Of a DNA stretch of 64,000 bases, positions 24,861 to 35,961 are shown in pieces; position 1 is the first letter of the stretch; every line of letters starts with the position of its first letter. The notes beneath the pieces are model-generated. The model did no database searches. It was not told the origin of the DNA and saw only the letters and a list, made by a program, of their open reading frames with translations. This DNA comes from Purpureocillium takamizusanense (taxonomy: Eukaryota > Ascomycota > Sordariomycetes > Hypocreales > Ophiocordycipitaceae): positions 940,001 through 1,004,000 of the forward strand of contig NC_063079.1 of assembly GCF_022605165.1 (NCBI RefSeq), read 5' to 3'. The position numbers and the translations under genes were made by a program.

Positions 24861-24970
24861 TCAACAGTCGTTGCCAGTCTCTCGCTGTCCCACCTGTCGT
24901 TACATCTTGACATATAAACTCTCTCTCACACATTCGTTCCCACCGCACAACTCACCACAGACCAGTCACC

Positions 24971-26149
24971 ATGAAGGCCGCCTTCGTCTTCGGCGCCATC
25001 GCCGCCACCACCGCCAGTGCCTGGCAGTACCCCGACTGCGAGCACGATAACTGCTACAACAACCTCGTCGACAAGCGCTTCGCTGAGGAGGGCAAGAAGT
25101 TCTGCTTCGAGTTCCTTGCTGGCACCACCACCGCTCCCGAGGCCATCCCCACCGACTTCAGCAACTGCAAGAAGGATGTGAAGAGGGTCAGCTCTGCCTG
25201 CTCGTGCATCACTTACACGGCCACCCATACCTCGTCTGTCCCCCAGACCACCACCACCAGCCAGCCCCAGACTACTCCTACCACCACCAGCCAGCCTCAG
25301 ACCACTCCCACCACCACCAGCCAGCCACAGACCACTCCCACCACCACCAGCAAGCCGGAGACGACTCCCAGCACCAGCAAGCCGGAGACGACTCCCAGCA
25401 CCAGCAAGCCGGAGACGACTCCTAGCACCAGCAAGCCGGTGACGACCACTCCTCCCGCCAACACCACGTCCACGGAGCTGCCTCCTACCACCACCTCCAA
25501 GCCCACCAGCTGGACCACGTCCACCATCTGCACGACCAAGACTCACACCATCACCAAGTGCCCCCCGGAGGTGACCCACTGCCCCGGCGGCGGCCACACG
25601 ACTGTCATCACCGAGACCATCCCCATCTCGACCACCGTCTGCCCTGTTACTTCTACTCCTCCTCCCACCAGCTGGACCACCTCGACCATCTGCACCACCA
25701 AGACGCACACCATTACCAAGTGCCCTCCTGAGGTGACTCACTGCCCCGGCGGCGGCCACACGACTGTCATCACCGAGACCATCCCCGTCTCCACCACCGT
25801 CTGCCCGGTCACCTCTACTCCGGTCCCTACCGGCACCGTCGTCCCTCCCGGCAACAACTCCACGTCGACTCAGTTCACCACCAAGACGTACACCATCAGC
25901 TCGTGCCCGCCTAATGTCCCCAACTGCCCCATTGGCAGCGTCACCACCACTGTCTACCCGACCGGCACCACCGTCATCCCCACGTGGACTTCCCAGAAGC
26001 CTACCAAGCAGCCCACCACTCCTGTGGTTCCTCGCCCCTCGGGCACTGCCACCGGCACCACTCCCCCCGCCGTCACCGCTGCCGCTGGCCACGTTGTCGG
26101 CAGCGTCAACCTGGTTGCCGCCTTTGCTGGTCTCGTTGCCCTTCTGTAA
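24971..26149 (+). CDS. GPI-anchored Ser/Thr-rich cell-wall protein with 54-residue repeats
   Basis: Single-exon gene of 392 residues, likely a heavily O-glycosylated wall protein or adhesin. The signal peptide is at 1-17 (cleavage after TASA). A small N-terminal domain with six Cys (about 22-78) follows. Next come tandem TTTSQPQTTP units (three) and SKPETTPST units (three). Two 54-residue repeats follow, each with TKTHTITKCPPEVTHCPGG and TTVCPVTSTP, and a third diverged copy has ISSCPPNVPNCPIGSVTTT. The C-terminus has a hydrophobic AAFAGLVALL tail after small residues, fitting a GPI signal. The two main repeats start at 25502 and 25664 (162-bp period) and differ mostly at synonymous positions. 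The start has a CACCATGAAG context. Confidence 0.85.
   Translation: MKAAFVFGAIAATTASAWQYPDCEHDNCYNNLVDKRFAEEGKKFCFEFLAGTTTAPEAIPTDFSNCKKDVKRVSSACSCITYTATHTSSVPQTTTTSQPQTTPTTTSQPQTTPTTTSQPQTTPTTTSKPETTPSTSKPETTPSTSKPETTPSTSKPVTTTPPANTTSTELPPTTTSKPTSWTTSTICTTKTHTITKCPPEVTHCPGGGHTTVITETIPISTTVCPVTSTPPPTSWTTSTICTTKTHTITKCPPEVTHCPGGGHTTVITETIPVSTTVCPVTSTPVPTGTVVPPGNNSTSTQFTTKTYTISSCPPNVPNCPIGSVTTTVYPTGTTVIPTWTSQKPTKQPTTPVVPRPSGTATGTTPPAVTAAAGHVVGSVNLVAAFAGLVALL
25502..25825 (+). repeat. Two 162-bp coding tandem repeats
   Basis: Near-identical 162-bp units starting at 25502 and 25664, in frame (54 residues each). Most differences are third-position changes, so the protein repeat is conserved more strictly than the DNA. 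Confidence 0.9.
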
Positions 26150-28851
26150 GTGGAGCGCGATGTTCCGGTACTCCGGTATCCTATTTACCGCGAGGAAACG
26201 TAATATTCCGATGTAAATAGTACATTAGAAAGGTTCACTTGGGAAATGGGTTTGCTGCTGCCCTGCGCACAGCCGAGGACAAAGAGACTGAATATGGAAT
26301 GAGGTCACGATCCTTGACAATAAACATTAATGTCACTTATAATGAACGCCCAAGGACCATTGTAGGCGTGGCATGAGAAACGGAGCGCTCACGAGGTCGG
26401 GTTTCATACGGACCTTGCCTCGATGGAGTCGAGGTAGCGGGTCGTGATCGGTGATGCCGCCGGTCTGATCTTTCGAGATGGGTACAATGCAATGTTCCAC
26501 CGAATGGCTGCATGGCACATCGTGTAAGTGGACGTGTCGGCAGTGGATCTGCCCTCTAGGCCCTAGGGCCACATGCTGGGACCTGGTTGTCGGCTCGTTC
26601 CCCGACGGCTGGAGCAATATTCCGTCCGCCTTGGCCGTGGAGCAAAAATGGAAAAGACGGATCCTCCGTTCCACATTGGGAGTCTGGGACCCGTTGCGGC
26701 CAAGACATCGTGGAGCTGCTATCTTTTTCGTACGTGGGAGGAAGTAGGTGTGCCCGTCCGAACTCTGCTGCTCGAGCCGTTGGCGGGTCACAAAAGTTGC
26801 CCGAGTCGCAGTGACGAAGGCCCAAGGACAGTGCTTTTAGGTTCTAGAAGCGATCACATACATCATTGTCGTAGTGGGTTGGCAGTGGAGCAGCATGCAT
26901 GGAACGATTGCGGCGGAGTCCCCTGGCTGGCCGGGCGGCGCCTGGGCTGAGTGAGGCTCGGCTAAGGCCAATGGGCCTGAGGCTTCGTTGAGACTGGTGG
27001 AACCAGGACTGTGGGAGCAGTGGTTGCATCGTGACGACGGGCCCTCGCGTTACAAAGCTCCCGGTTTGAACGCTCAGAACTCTTCCTGAGAGCAAACGCA
27101 ACGTTAGCTCAATTCCTCTTGTGTCTTGACCGGCCGGCCGCCCACTCTTGCGGAGGACGGAGAAGATCTCCAGGGAAGCCTTGGCAGAGCCCATATACGA
27201 GCGCTCCCGAGTCCCGTCGGTCAACGAGGTGAAAACTCGTTGGCGCTCCTTGTTAGGACACCGCTTTGCTACCGGAGGGACAGCCGGCTTGGCTCCGCAC
27301 CTGGCGACCTGTGGCTGTCGAGAGGCGCAGCACTGCCGGCGCCCATAGGGGCGCCTCACCGTGTGATGCCACCATCCAGGCAGCATGGGTTGCGGTCAGT
27401 GGTCGGTGGATCAAGCCCTCGTGCTGCAAACGAGTTCATGCCAGAGCTTGGGTGGTGGCCGTGGGAGTAGGGACCTGCAGCTGCAGCGCGAGCGAGGTCA
27501 CACGATAGGCGCAGTAGCCATCATGAGGGGCGGTCGGCGGCTGGCCTGTGTAACACAAGCCAGATGCGGGCGGCATGCGGTGACTCCTGTGCGTGCAGCG
27601 CGCGCCGTGCCTGCTGCTGGTAGGCCGGCCTTGGCTGATTCCAATTTGACGCCCATCGAGGCGGCGATGGCGCCAGGTCAGTATCTCCGCCAAATAACTA
27701 TACGTGTGTGCTGGCGGTGGAGGTAAAGATGAGCTGGGGACCAGAGCAGCAACTGGATGTTGCCGAGTCCGAGACCCTCGGCGTGCAAAACGACGAGGAC
27801 AAAAGGAAGCCGAGAATTGAGCTGCGCCCCGAGCACGCAGACGGGACGAGGAGCCCAAGGCCGGGTGGCTGCGGCACATGGCGGGGGGAGGTGCAGTGGC
27901 TCGAGCGGGAGGCCGTTCGGCGTCGCGCCTTCCATGTTCACGGAGCATCCGGTCCAGACTCCAGAGTCCATGGCTGGCGGCAGCCACGCCTGAGGGGCTC
28001 CTTCCTTCCCTCGTCAGTCAGGCATGCTGTAAGATCTCCAGCCATAGGTAGGTACCTACCTTACTTCGCAGTAGTATACTGTGCTGAGCCACAGCATCCC
28101 GGATTGAATCCGGCCCGGGCAGGAGGCAGAGTGGCCCCTGCCTGCGTCGCTGTTGGCAATGAGGCGCAGCGGCGAGGCTGCCTGGCCTTGATAACTCGGG
28201 CCGCCTGGGCGCACCACTACCACCTCCAGGTGACCCCCCACCCCATCTCTCCCCAGGCAGCCAGCCGCAGCCTCATCGCAGACAGCCTCATCCGCCGCCA
28301 TCCCGTTGTCCAAGCCCAAAGTTCTAAACGGGAATGCCGCCAGGCCCAACGTCGGTTGGCCCCTCCCACGGGCCCTTGCTTGGGATGCGATGCACACCAT
28401 TCCCGGCACCCCGCTCCCGTCTGGCTTGCTTGCTTGCTTGCTTCTTCTCCTACGTTTTGCGACTCTTCGATGCTTCTCGCGAGTGGAGGCCGCTGGCCGG
28501 GGTATGACCATCTCCCCGTGCCTGTGACATGTGTCCCGGCCACCGGTTAGTAGACTATGGCGAAGCACCCTTTGGCCCCCATGGCCGGCCGTCCGCAAGG
28601 GCCTCTCTCGACGTCCTATGACGATGTAGCTTGCTGCGTTGCCTACTCGTTCTCCAGGGTGTGCAAGTAAGCCTTGATCCATTGGCCAACAAGCAGAAGC
28701 TTCCTTAAAGACAGGCCAAGCCCCCAGTTCGTCGACTTGCCGATCCATACATACGTCCTTTGCACGTATGGTCGCCAGTCGCGAGGTTCTCACCTCGTCT
28801 GCGCTGGACCACTCGAACCTCATATTAGCCGCCCGTTGTTGAGCTGAGACA
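26150..28851. other. Intergenic region, no gene seen
   Basis: About 2.7 kb. Long frames (for example 27708-28550, plus) are low in protein character and are opposed by equally long antisense frames. It holds a perfect 16-bp palindrome at 28046-28061. The right end is the promoter of the ankyrin-protein gene. Confidence 0.5.
28046..28061. repeat. 16-bp perfect palindrome
   Basis: AGGTAGGTACCTACCT is self-complementary with no loop. Related GTACCTACC strings recur elsewhere in this window's intergenic DNA (for example near 54666 and 60284). Function unknown. Confidence 0.8.
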
Positions 28852-31058
28852 ATGGACCAAGCAACCCTGCCGAAGCTGACCATCCCGGCGTCGTCCGCCT
28901 CGCCGTCTGCCGCCAGCGCCAACACGCAGACCGGCCGGCCTCCGCTATGGACCAAGTCGGCTCAGCGCAAGATGACGCGCCTCTACGTCTATACCACGTT
29001 GCCGCTCGACACCATCGTCAAGCTCGTTCACTGTCAGACGCCCGAGTTGGCGCCTGGGTGAGTGCCACCACTCTTGCGCCGAGTCCAAACAAACAACTAA
29101 CACCGGACAGCATCGACTCAGCAAACAAGAAGCTAAACGCATTGCTCGACAAAGAGCCCCGATGGCTTCACCCGCGCACTCGGGCTGACATGGGCCGCCG
29201 TATCGCGCAGCTCTCCAACTCGCCATCCAGACTCGCCTCGGCGTCGGCTGCGGCATCGGACATAGCATCCCCACAGACCGACAACGACCATGTCCGACTG
29301 TCTCCCAGCCCAGCTGGTATCAAACTCGAGGCCAGCGCGAGCCCCATGCCGTGGGACCTGTCACCTATCAACCATGGCCAGTCCATCAGCCCTGCCCAGC
29401 ACCAACACCAGCGTACACCTAGCGCCCAGATCTTCGCGGCGGCATCCCCAATGCGAGCGAGCGGCGGTGCCCATGCACCCGACACGGATGCTTTAGACGA
29501 AGTCGCCTTCGGCTCTTTTCTTCGTCGTACTACCTGCCTCTCCTCCTCTACTGATTGCACCACTGGTTCCTTCCATCGTGTCCTGTCGGACTACACTGAG
29601 CCATATATACGGACCGTCAAGAGACTCGTCAAGCGTTTCACCGCTCCAATGAGCAACAGATTCAGCATATCGCCCGTCTCGGCTGGGATAACCCCGCGAC
29701 ATCCATGGCTAGATGATCATCAAGGCCCACGGACCTTTGACGGCGAACCACACCCGCTCCCCGGCGATTTCCTCTGGATGGACATGTGTCAGCAGGAGAA
29801 CGCGCTCGATTTTGCCCTGGAATCCCATCAACAGATGCAGTGTAACTGCCTATTCACCTTCGAAACATATTCGTCGCCATGGATGACGATACTGGACCTG
29901 ACGCGCGTCGGTCAACGCATCTTGACTTCGGGGCCTATTCGTGCCGATATCAGCCAGCGTGACTCCGCAGGCAACACCGTTCTGCATTTTCTGGCTGCTC
30001 GCGGGCCGTTCGAACTTCTTATTCAAGTCCTCCGAAGCGACATGTGCCAACCCATCCTCGATGCCAGAAACTCGGGCGGCCAAACATTCCTCCATACCAT
30101 TCGTCGTGCCGAGCTCCAAAATCTGGGACGGCTTCTCCGCCTCCTCGAAGTTGTGTTTGAGAAGGGCGCCGACATATACGCGCAGGACGTCTATGGGCGC
30201 AACTTCTTCCACATCTTGCACTTTGAGCACATCGACAATGATGTCATGGACTTGATAATGCAGGGCTACGAGGCGTCTAGGTACCGCAAAAGGGACGCGT
30301 TCGGCATAGTGCCCCAGTCGCCGGGCGAAATGGAGTTCGATGATCATCGGACTGGCCGCACATACGCACATAACAATGATCTTGCCTTTGCAGAGGAAGG
30401 GCGTCTTTTGCAACACGTTTCCAAGGCACAGGAGAACCCCTGGTTGGAGAACGGAGGCGGTGGCAACGGCCTTCATTCCCTCGCCATGGCTACGCTAAGC
30501 AATGCAAGTGTCTTACGGAAGTACCACCTGGTTGAAGACAGCCATGAGGCACTGACTCCATTCTCGCACAACTTTGACAACTCCCTTGACTCGTCAGAGC
30601 CAAGGCTGCGTTTTCGCCTCCAGCTCGTGACTGCGCTGCTCGACGCTGGAGTCGATGTCAACCAGTACGACAAGAACGGCAATACACCGCTCATGGTATT
30701 TGCTGCCGAACTTCCGGAAGAGAACGATTATAAGACTGGGCCAAAGATCATCGACGAACTTATACGCAGGGGTGCCAACGTCCGGGCAAGGAATCGAGCC
30801 GGCGAGACAGCTCTGCACATCGCAGTACGGTGTGGGCGGAAGCTAGCGATGAAGGCGCTCGTGAAACACGAAGCCAACGTCCATGCCAAGGACGCCGATG
30901 ACCGAAGCGTCCTCGATGTTGCAGATGCCAAGATGATGAACGCCCGACACGATGATCCAAGCGAATACGCGCACTATGAGGCATGTCGCGCCTGGCTCAG
31001 CAGCATCAGGGGGCTCGCGGTGCAGAGGCCGACCGTCACCGAGGAATGGGGGCTATGA
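28852..31058 (+). CDS. Clr5-like N-terminal domain and ankyrin-repeat protein
   Basis: 717-residue protein from exons 28852-29057 and 29111-31058 (53-bp intron). Residues about 30-95 (WTKSAQRKMTRLYVYTTLPL, later PRWLHPRT) resemble the Clr5 domain found at the N-terminus of many fungal putative regulators. The middle is Ser/Pro/Gln-rich and disordered. The C-terminal half carries ankyrin-type units, including DSAGNTVLHFLAARG, SGGQTFLHTIRR, YGRNFFHILHF, NGNTPLMVFAAEL and AGETALHIAVRCGRKLAM with a following A-N-V-H-A-K-D. This layout suggests a nuclear protein that contacts partners through its ankyrin surface. The domain assignment at the N-terminus is less certain than the ankyrin repeats. Confidence 0.83.
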
Positions 31059-32000
31059 CGAAAATTTCAGGGACGGGACCATGGCCAACCTTACTCATTT
31101 AAGCGGCGTTTTACGGTGGTTATATAGATGGGTGGCAAGTGCCCAAGATACCCCCCGGACAGCATAGATAGACTACATAGAAGGAGTTGCATTCTACATG
31201 AATACGTACAATGTCTCTACGGTAACAGGTGACACTCTGAGCAAGCTGTGAACTCGGTGCGTCATTTCGGTGAGCGTCCCTACCGAACTACCTCGTGGTG
31301 GCTATGCTGAGACGCGGGAAGGTCCCAGGCCGTACCCGGGGATGCCGGCCGGAAATGTGGGGCCGGCCCAGGGCAACCCCGAGGAGCCAACGCTTCGCCC
31401 TCGATGCATGTTCCATTGCTGTTTTGAGGAAAAGGCTGATTGCCAAAGGACCCAGGGAGATCAGAATGGTTGTCTGAAGGGGTGTTCAAAATTGTGCCTT
31501 GGCCTCATGTCGCCTCCACCGTCTAGTCACCCCAGATGTCGCCCGTCTCATATACCCAACACTGCTAGATATCATTTCCCAGGCAGCCTCAAGAGAAGCG
31601 CAGACCGCCATTCCGATCTCATGTGAAAAAACACCAGCTAGATGATTCACCGGCTCATGAGAATAGTTGCGCAATTGTAGCTCCCGTGGGGAGAATAAAA
31701 CGGGGATGTTTCCACGGCGGACGTGTTGGCTGTGACTCTCTTGCATGCTTCCCCCCTCCGTGCTACAGCAAACAGTCAGTCAGACAGTCTTTCTTCTCGA
31801 ATCCGTGCCTTTTCGAGTGTGAGGAAACGCCATCGACGTGTCGGACGTGCAGAAGCAGCATTCTTCTCGTCTACTTGCCGCATCAGGAGCATGTTTTGCC
31901 ACTCTCTTCTTACGCAGTCTACGAGACGACCAGCGCTGACTGGATGCTAATACAGCAAACACACGTCATCTTTTACCATCTCCATTGCCATAACACTACA
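31059..32000. other. Intergenic region before cysteine-rich gene
   Basis: 942 bp with no supported gene. A frame open from 31623 runs into the cysteine-rich gene, but its upstream part has no protein character and the signal peptide fixes the start at 32001. Confidence 0.55.
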
Positions 32001-32387
32001 ATGAAGGTCCTCGCCATCATCACCGCGCTCGGCCTCGCCGCCACGGCTGCACTCGCATCGCCCACCCTCCCCACCACTCCCGCCGCCGCCGCCGCTACCG
32101 CCCACGCCCAGCCGCCCATGCTCGACGAGGACGCGGTCCTGGGAGGCGGTGACGCGGCCAACGTGACCCGCGCCAAGAACAGCTGCCGCCGGGGTCATGG
32201 TTGCGAGAAGGGCCGCTGCTGGCGCTCGTGCAACGAGGACGAGGGCACTTGGTGCTGGATGGCCCAGGTGCATGGCGGAGCGCGGCTCTCCTGCTCGAGC
32301 GATGACACGTGCATGGATGCGATCAAGCACGGAACCGCGGTGTGCGACCTGTCGATCTGCAGCGACTGCGGCTGCAAGTGCTGGTGA
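32001..32387 (+). CDS. Small secreted protein with 12 cysteines
   Basis: 128-residue single-exon protein, function not recognised. The start at 32001 begins a clear signal peptide (MKVLAIITALGLAATAALA, cleavage near 19). An Ala/Pro-rich propeptide-like stretch follows to about residue 55, with one N-glycosylation site (NVT). The C-terminal 68 residues hold 12 Cys in a compact array from NSCRRGHGC to DCGCKCW, enough for six disulfides. Size, secretion and Cys content fit an effector or antimicrobial-type peptide (inference only). The stop codon is the first of nine tandem TGA triplets. The neighbouring genes are a secreted ADP-ribosyltransferase and recognition-domain genes. Confidence 0.78.
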   Translation: MKVLAIITALGLAATAALASPTLPTTPAAAAATAHAQPPMLDEDAVLGGGDAANVTRAKNSCRRGHGCEKGRCWRSCNEDEGTWCWMAQVHGGARLSCSSDDTCMDAIKHGTAVCDLSICSDCGCKCW

Positions 32388-32411
32388 TGATGATGATGAT
32401 GATGATGATGA
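32385..32411 (+). repeat. (TGA)9 array beginning at a stop codon
   Basis: Nine TGA triplets in the reading frame of the cysteine-rich gene; the first is its stop codon. Confidence 0.95.
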
Positions 32412-33729
32412 CCGGGGTTGATCATCAGATGACGGAGGAGGAAACCTAGCTTTTGAGGGGAGTGGTACGTTGTTTTCTTGGGTCTGGGCTATGAGCCCTG
32501 TTAATGGGTTGATTGTCTGTGAAGGACGAGCTTAATCGGAGGTGGTTCGAGGTGGTTCGTCAGAAATTCAAGTTGAGAATTCCGGCATCTCGGGTACCAC
32601 CAGCTACAGTGTGACGGCGCGTCGTATTAGGCAAATGCATGCGTGCATGGACTGAATGATCGTCAGTTTGCCTCCACTCCAGCCACCCAGTCTTTAACGT
32701 CGGCCCGTACGTTAAAAGGAATCAACGCTTTATTCCAACTAAAGACACGAGTTTACCGGTGGGCGCACGCGGGCCTTCTTCGGCGTCGACCTGCCCTCCA
32801 ATGCATGGAGTCCATAATGTATAGAACGTAGGATTTGCAGCAAGAGACGTGAATTGCGCCAAGTAGTCCAATGTTATTAGGGCTCTAGTATACTAAGTAC
32901 TAAGTTATACCTCAATTGCATTAGTAATTTAAAGGTTTATAAGTACGGAGGCGAATGATATAACTCTGAACATAATGAGTAGACTCCTCTGAGATTACAT
33001 GAAAGCGAAACCTTGGAAACCTTGGTAGGGCCGCGGTTTTAATAGCTATGTTGCCGTCTTATCGCCGTCCACGCCCCGCTAGGATGCTTATCCTTAGTCA
33101 TAGCATGATAATCAGGCATACCAGTTAGGGACGCGGGGCTCAAGCTCACAGCATAGATGCAATCTGACAGCTCGTGTGCGTGTGATGCGTAATGATGAAG
33201 ACATGGAGGCTGGGTTGGGCTGCTCTAACTGTCAGTTGAGGCCTTCAGATTTACAGGAAGCACACATGTGACCCTCCTGACATGGAGTGTCCCCTGACAA
33301 TACTGATTTGTCAACTACATATAACAAACAAAGACGGCCCCTTGCCCTGGCAAACATGCGACATCCTGCGTGCTATGAATTATGCGTTGACCCCTTAGTT
33401 TGCCAACACCAGAGTACCATTTTCTGAAAAGTCATGAGAAACCAAGAGGAACTGAGAAAGGGCGGTCAACGTCACGGCTTCAGAGTAAACCACGGTAATC
33501 CCCAGCGATCAGGTGAATAGCATGAACAGACATCGTAGGGATCTGTCCCTATCAATTGAAACTACGATTTCGCTTTGATTGTCAGCTTGGCGTGTTCCAG
33601 CTCATCATTGCTGGTATAAAAAGACGGGTGGGATCGTCGATTGCAGCTACTTGAATCTAAGGCACAACATCATCTTGTCTAAGCCTCAGACAACTGGCTA
33701 TTGCAGAATCATTGCTTTGTTTCATCAGG
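32388..33729. other. AT-richer intergenic stretch
   Basis: Noticeably richer in A+T than the rest of the window, mainly 32830-33560, with no coding frame above 62 codons until 33579. It may be a decayed repeat or a RIP-affected relic; no transposon protein is recognisable. The promoter of the ADP-ribosyltransferase gene lies at its right end. Confidence 0.55.
33615..33622 (+). promoter_or_regulatory. TATA box of ADP-ribosyltransferase gene
   Basis: TATAAAAA lies 115 bp before the start codon at 33730, a good core-promoter position. Confidence 0.6.
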
Positions 33730-35961
33730 ATGCATGGTTTCCTTACCCCGGTGGCGCTGTTGCTGTCGCTGCTTTGGCTAGGCGCTGGTCATGCTGTCGC
33801 CGTGCCGAATGGAGATCTTGTGCGCCGTCAACAGCCTCCAGCGCGCTTCCTAGGGTTTGTTTACCGTGGCGACTCTAGATCTCCCCGGGAGATCAGAGCT
33901 GCTGGCGGTTTTCGGCCCCAAGGTGAAGGCTGGCTGAATGATGGAGCAGCATACTCTATCCCGAGGCACTATTCCGCCGGGCCCAATGGCTGTGGCCTTG
34001 ACGAGTTCGATGATGATGACTTCGTCTTCCGGACTGCATACGTATCGATGTCACGCTTCGCGGAAACGGCTCGGCGGTATGGGCAGTGGTTCTATGAGAT
34101 TCGCGCCACGCCTAATATCCTCGACGACGGCTATCCAGAGGGCGAGGTTTTCGCATTGGGGGGCGCCCATTGGAGACAAGTGAGAAGCTTCGGACCAATG
34201 CAAGACAACGAGGTCATTGCCGATCGCGTGATGCTCAACCCGGAATACGATGCTGAGTTGTACGAGCATTCTCAGCATGCTACCAATTGCTATGTTAATA
34301 CGGAAGTTCCGAGGGCGCTACGGCGCCACGAAGATGATGGAAGTGATAGCGATAGCAGCTATGACAGCGATGACAGCAGCACGGCGGAGGACCGTGCATA
34401 TCAAGCAGCACAAGAATATATGGACAGCTGGGAGATGCTAGAGCTGGTTGGGGATTTGCCTCTCAACTTCACGGCATATGAGCCCAGGAACGATATCCCT
34501 GGCCCAATGGCGGCGGCTGATGAGGACGCTGTAGAGATGGACGGTAAGGTGTACTCCAGCAAGGCTGCACGAGGCGGCTCCGCGGGTCTTTGGCCATTTT
34601 GCGTGCAGGATACCAGCTGACAACACTGCTACTATTGCAAAAACAGCCGCTCGCGAGATCCAATACTCCATAGACACGGGCATTCCAGAGCCAGACCCAC
34701 CCCGCTTCGATATCCCCTTGCTGGGCGCTGGATTCGATATTGGAGAATGCTCAGTCCTAAGCTCTAGCCTCAAGAAACGCGGCACAACAAACGGTGAGCC
34801 CTACAACACCATGCATGATGGCCAGATAAGTGAGTAGTAGCGCCTGACTGATGCTTCGGACACAGGACGACGACCCGAAGCGGATGGCTGCTGCAAAGCA
34901 GCTGCGGCGCTGCGAAAGGGTACACTGCGAAAGATGGCTCCCGACCACCCACAAGCGCAATACGCGGACACTTGCAAATTGGGCAAGTTGACCGTTATCG
35001 TGCGACTGGGCACTTCCTTCTTTGGCGGAAGTGACGATCGACTCTTCCTCGAAATCGGCCGCAATAAGAAGTTTGACGGCAGCCCGCACTTTCTCCTCGC
35101 AGATAGTCCGGACCGGGGGGACCACATCACAAAGGACATTGATCTTCAGGATGCTTTCCCCAAAGACAGGGTTACTATCAAGGATATCAAACACATGAGG
35201 CTCGTTAGTCGTACGAGTGGTGGACACGTCAGCGCGGATCACCTCGACCTTGAAGGTATGTTTTTTTTTTCGGGCGATTTCTTGACCTTGACAAACCGTC
35301 GTGCTTTTGGAAACCCATTGAAGCTTACATTGTCTTAGATGTGACGTTGAAGGCAACGTGCGCCGGGTCGTCGCGTACCATTCAGATGTACAAATATTTA
35401 GATCGATGGTTCACTTACTGGGAGACTGACATCAAGCCTGAAGACTGGGAGCCGTTTGGTTTCCCCAGGAATCCCAGTGCCCGCCAAAAACAGTGCACCC
35501 ACTTCAGCGAGCTCACGTTTGGCATCCAGCTGGGCGACGGACCTCACGATGGCACCCAGGACACGCTCGTTTTGGCTTTCAACGACGACCAGAGGCATAC
35601 CATCGCATCAGGCCCTGCGCGCAGATTCCACGCATGGCAGGAAATCAATATGAAGAGAACCTTTAATGCGAACAAAGTTCCGTTGAGCAACCTCACCATG
35701 GTTCAAATCTTCCAGGAGCATGAGGGCGCCAGGCCTGACAACGATCATTGGAAGCTCCAGGGCATCAAACTCAAGGGCCGATGCGCCGGGTCGCTTAGTG
35801 AGCGCCTGCTCGATAAGTTCCAGTCGGAAAATAAGCAGTCGCCGAGGCCACAGGTGTCGTGGCTCATCGGGAAGCCATCCTGGACTGGCAGGATCGACCC
35901 TGGAAAAGACTGGCATCGGGTTCGGAAGACTCTGACAAAGCACGTCCATGACGAATTCTGA
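33730..35961 (+). CDS. Secreted heat-labile-enterotoxin-like ADP-ribosyltransferase
   Basis: Predicted secreted mono-ADP-ribosyltransferase of the heat-labile enterotoxin A-chain family known from entomopathogenic Hypocreales. Exons are 33730-34543, 34647-34793, 34866-35255 and 35339-35961, giving 657 residues in consistent phase. A signal peptide (1-25) and a dibasic site (Arg32-Arg33) precede the catalytic domain. That domain has YRGDSR (NAD-site Arg46), a YVSMS element (104-108) where the family usually has S-T-S, and an E-x-E at 137-139 followed by VFALGG. The key residues therefore look present. An acidic Ser/Asp linker follows near 205-225. The C-terminal 350 residues are unlike any toxin domain I recognise. 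The TGA at 34618 lies inside a predicted intron, so the gene appears intact, not broken. Host target unknown. Confidence 0.8.

Larger units (their letters stand above)
18238..24970. other. 6.7-kb gene-poor region upstream of GPI protein gene
   Basis: No convincing gene on either strand. The many frames of 60-260 codons are Arg/Pro/Ala/Cys-rich shadows of GC-rich DNA that overlap in several phases. The region contains a 27-base C tract, other homopolymers and scattered palindromes. The right end carries the promoter of the GPI-protein gene, with a TATATA at 24855-24860. A weak two-exon possibility lies at 19746-20083 on the minus strand, but it can be spliced in two frames and is not called. 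Confidence 0.55.

Noticed and set aside
27708..28550. 280-codon plus-strand open frame
   Set aside because: Compositional character only, with a 299-codon antisense frame over much of it and no motif.
34618..34620. Apparent premature stop in the ADP-ribosyltransferase gene
   Set aside because: It falls inside a predicted intron (34544-34646) with GTAAGG donor, AGCTGAC branch site and ACAG acceptor, so the gene is not considered broken.
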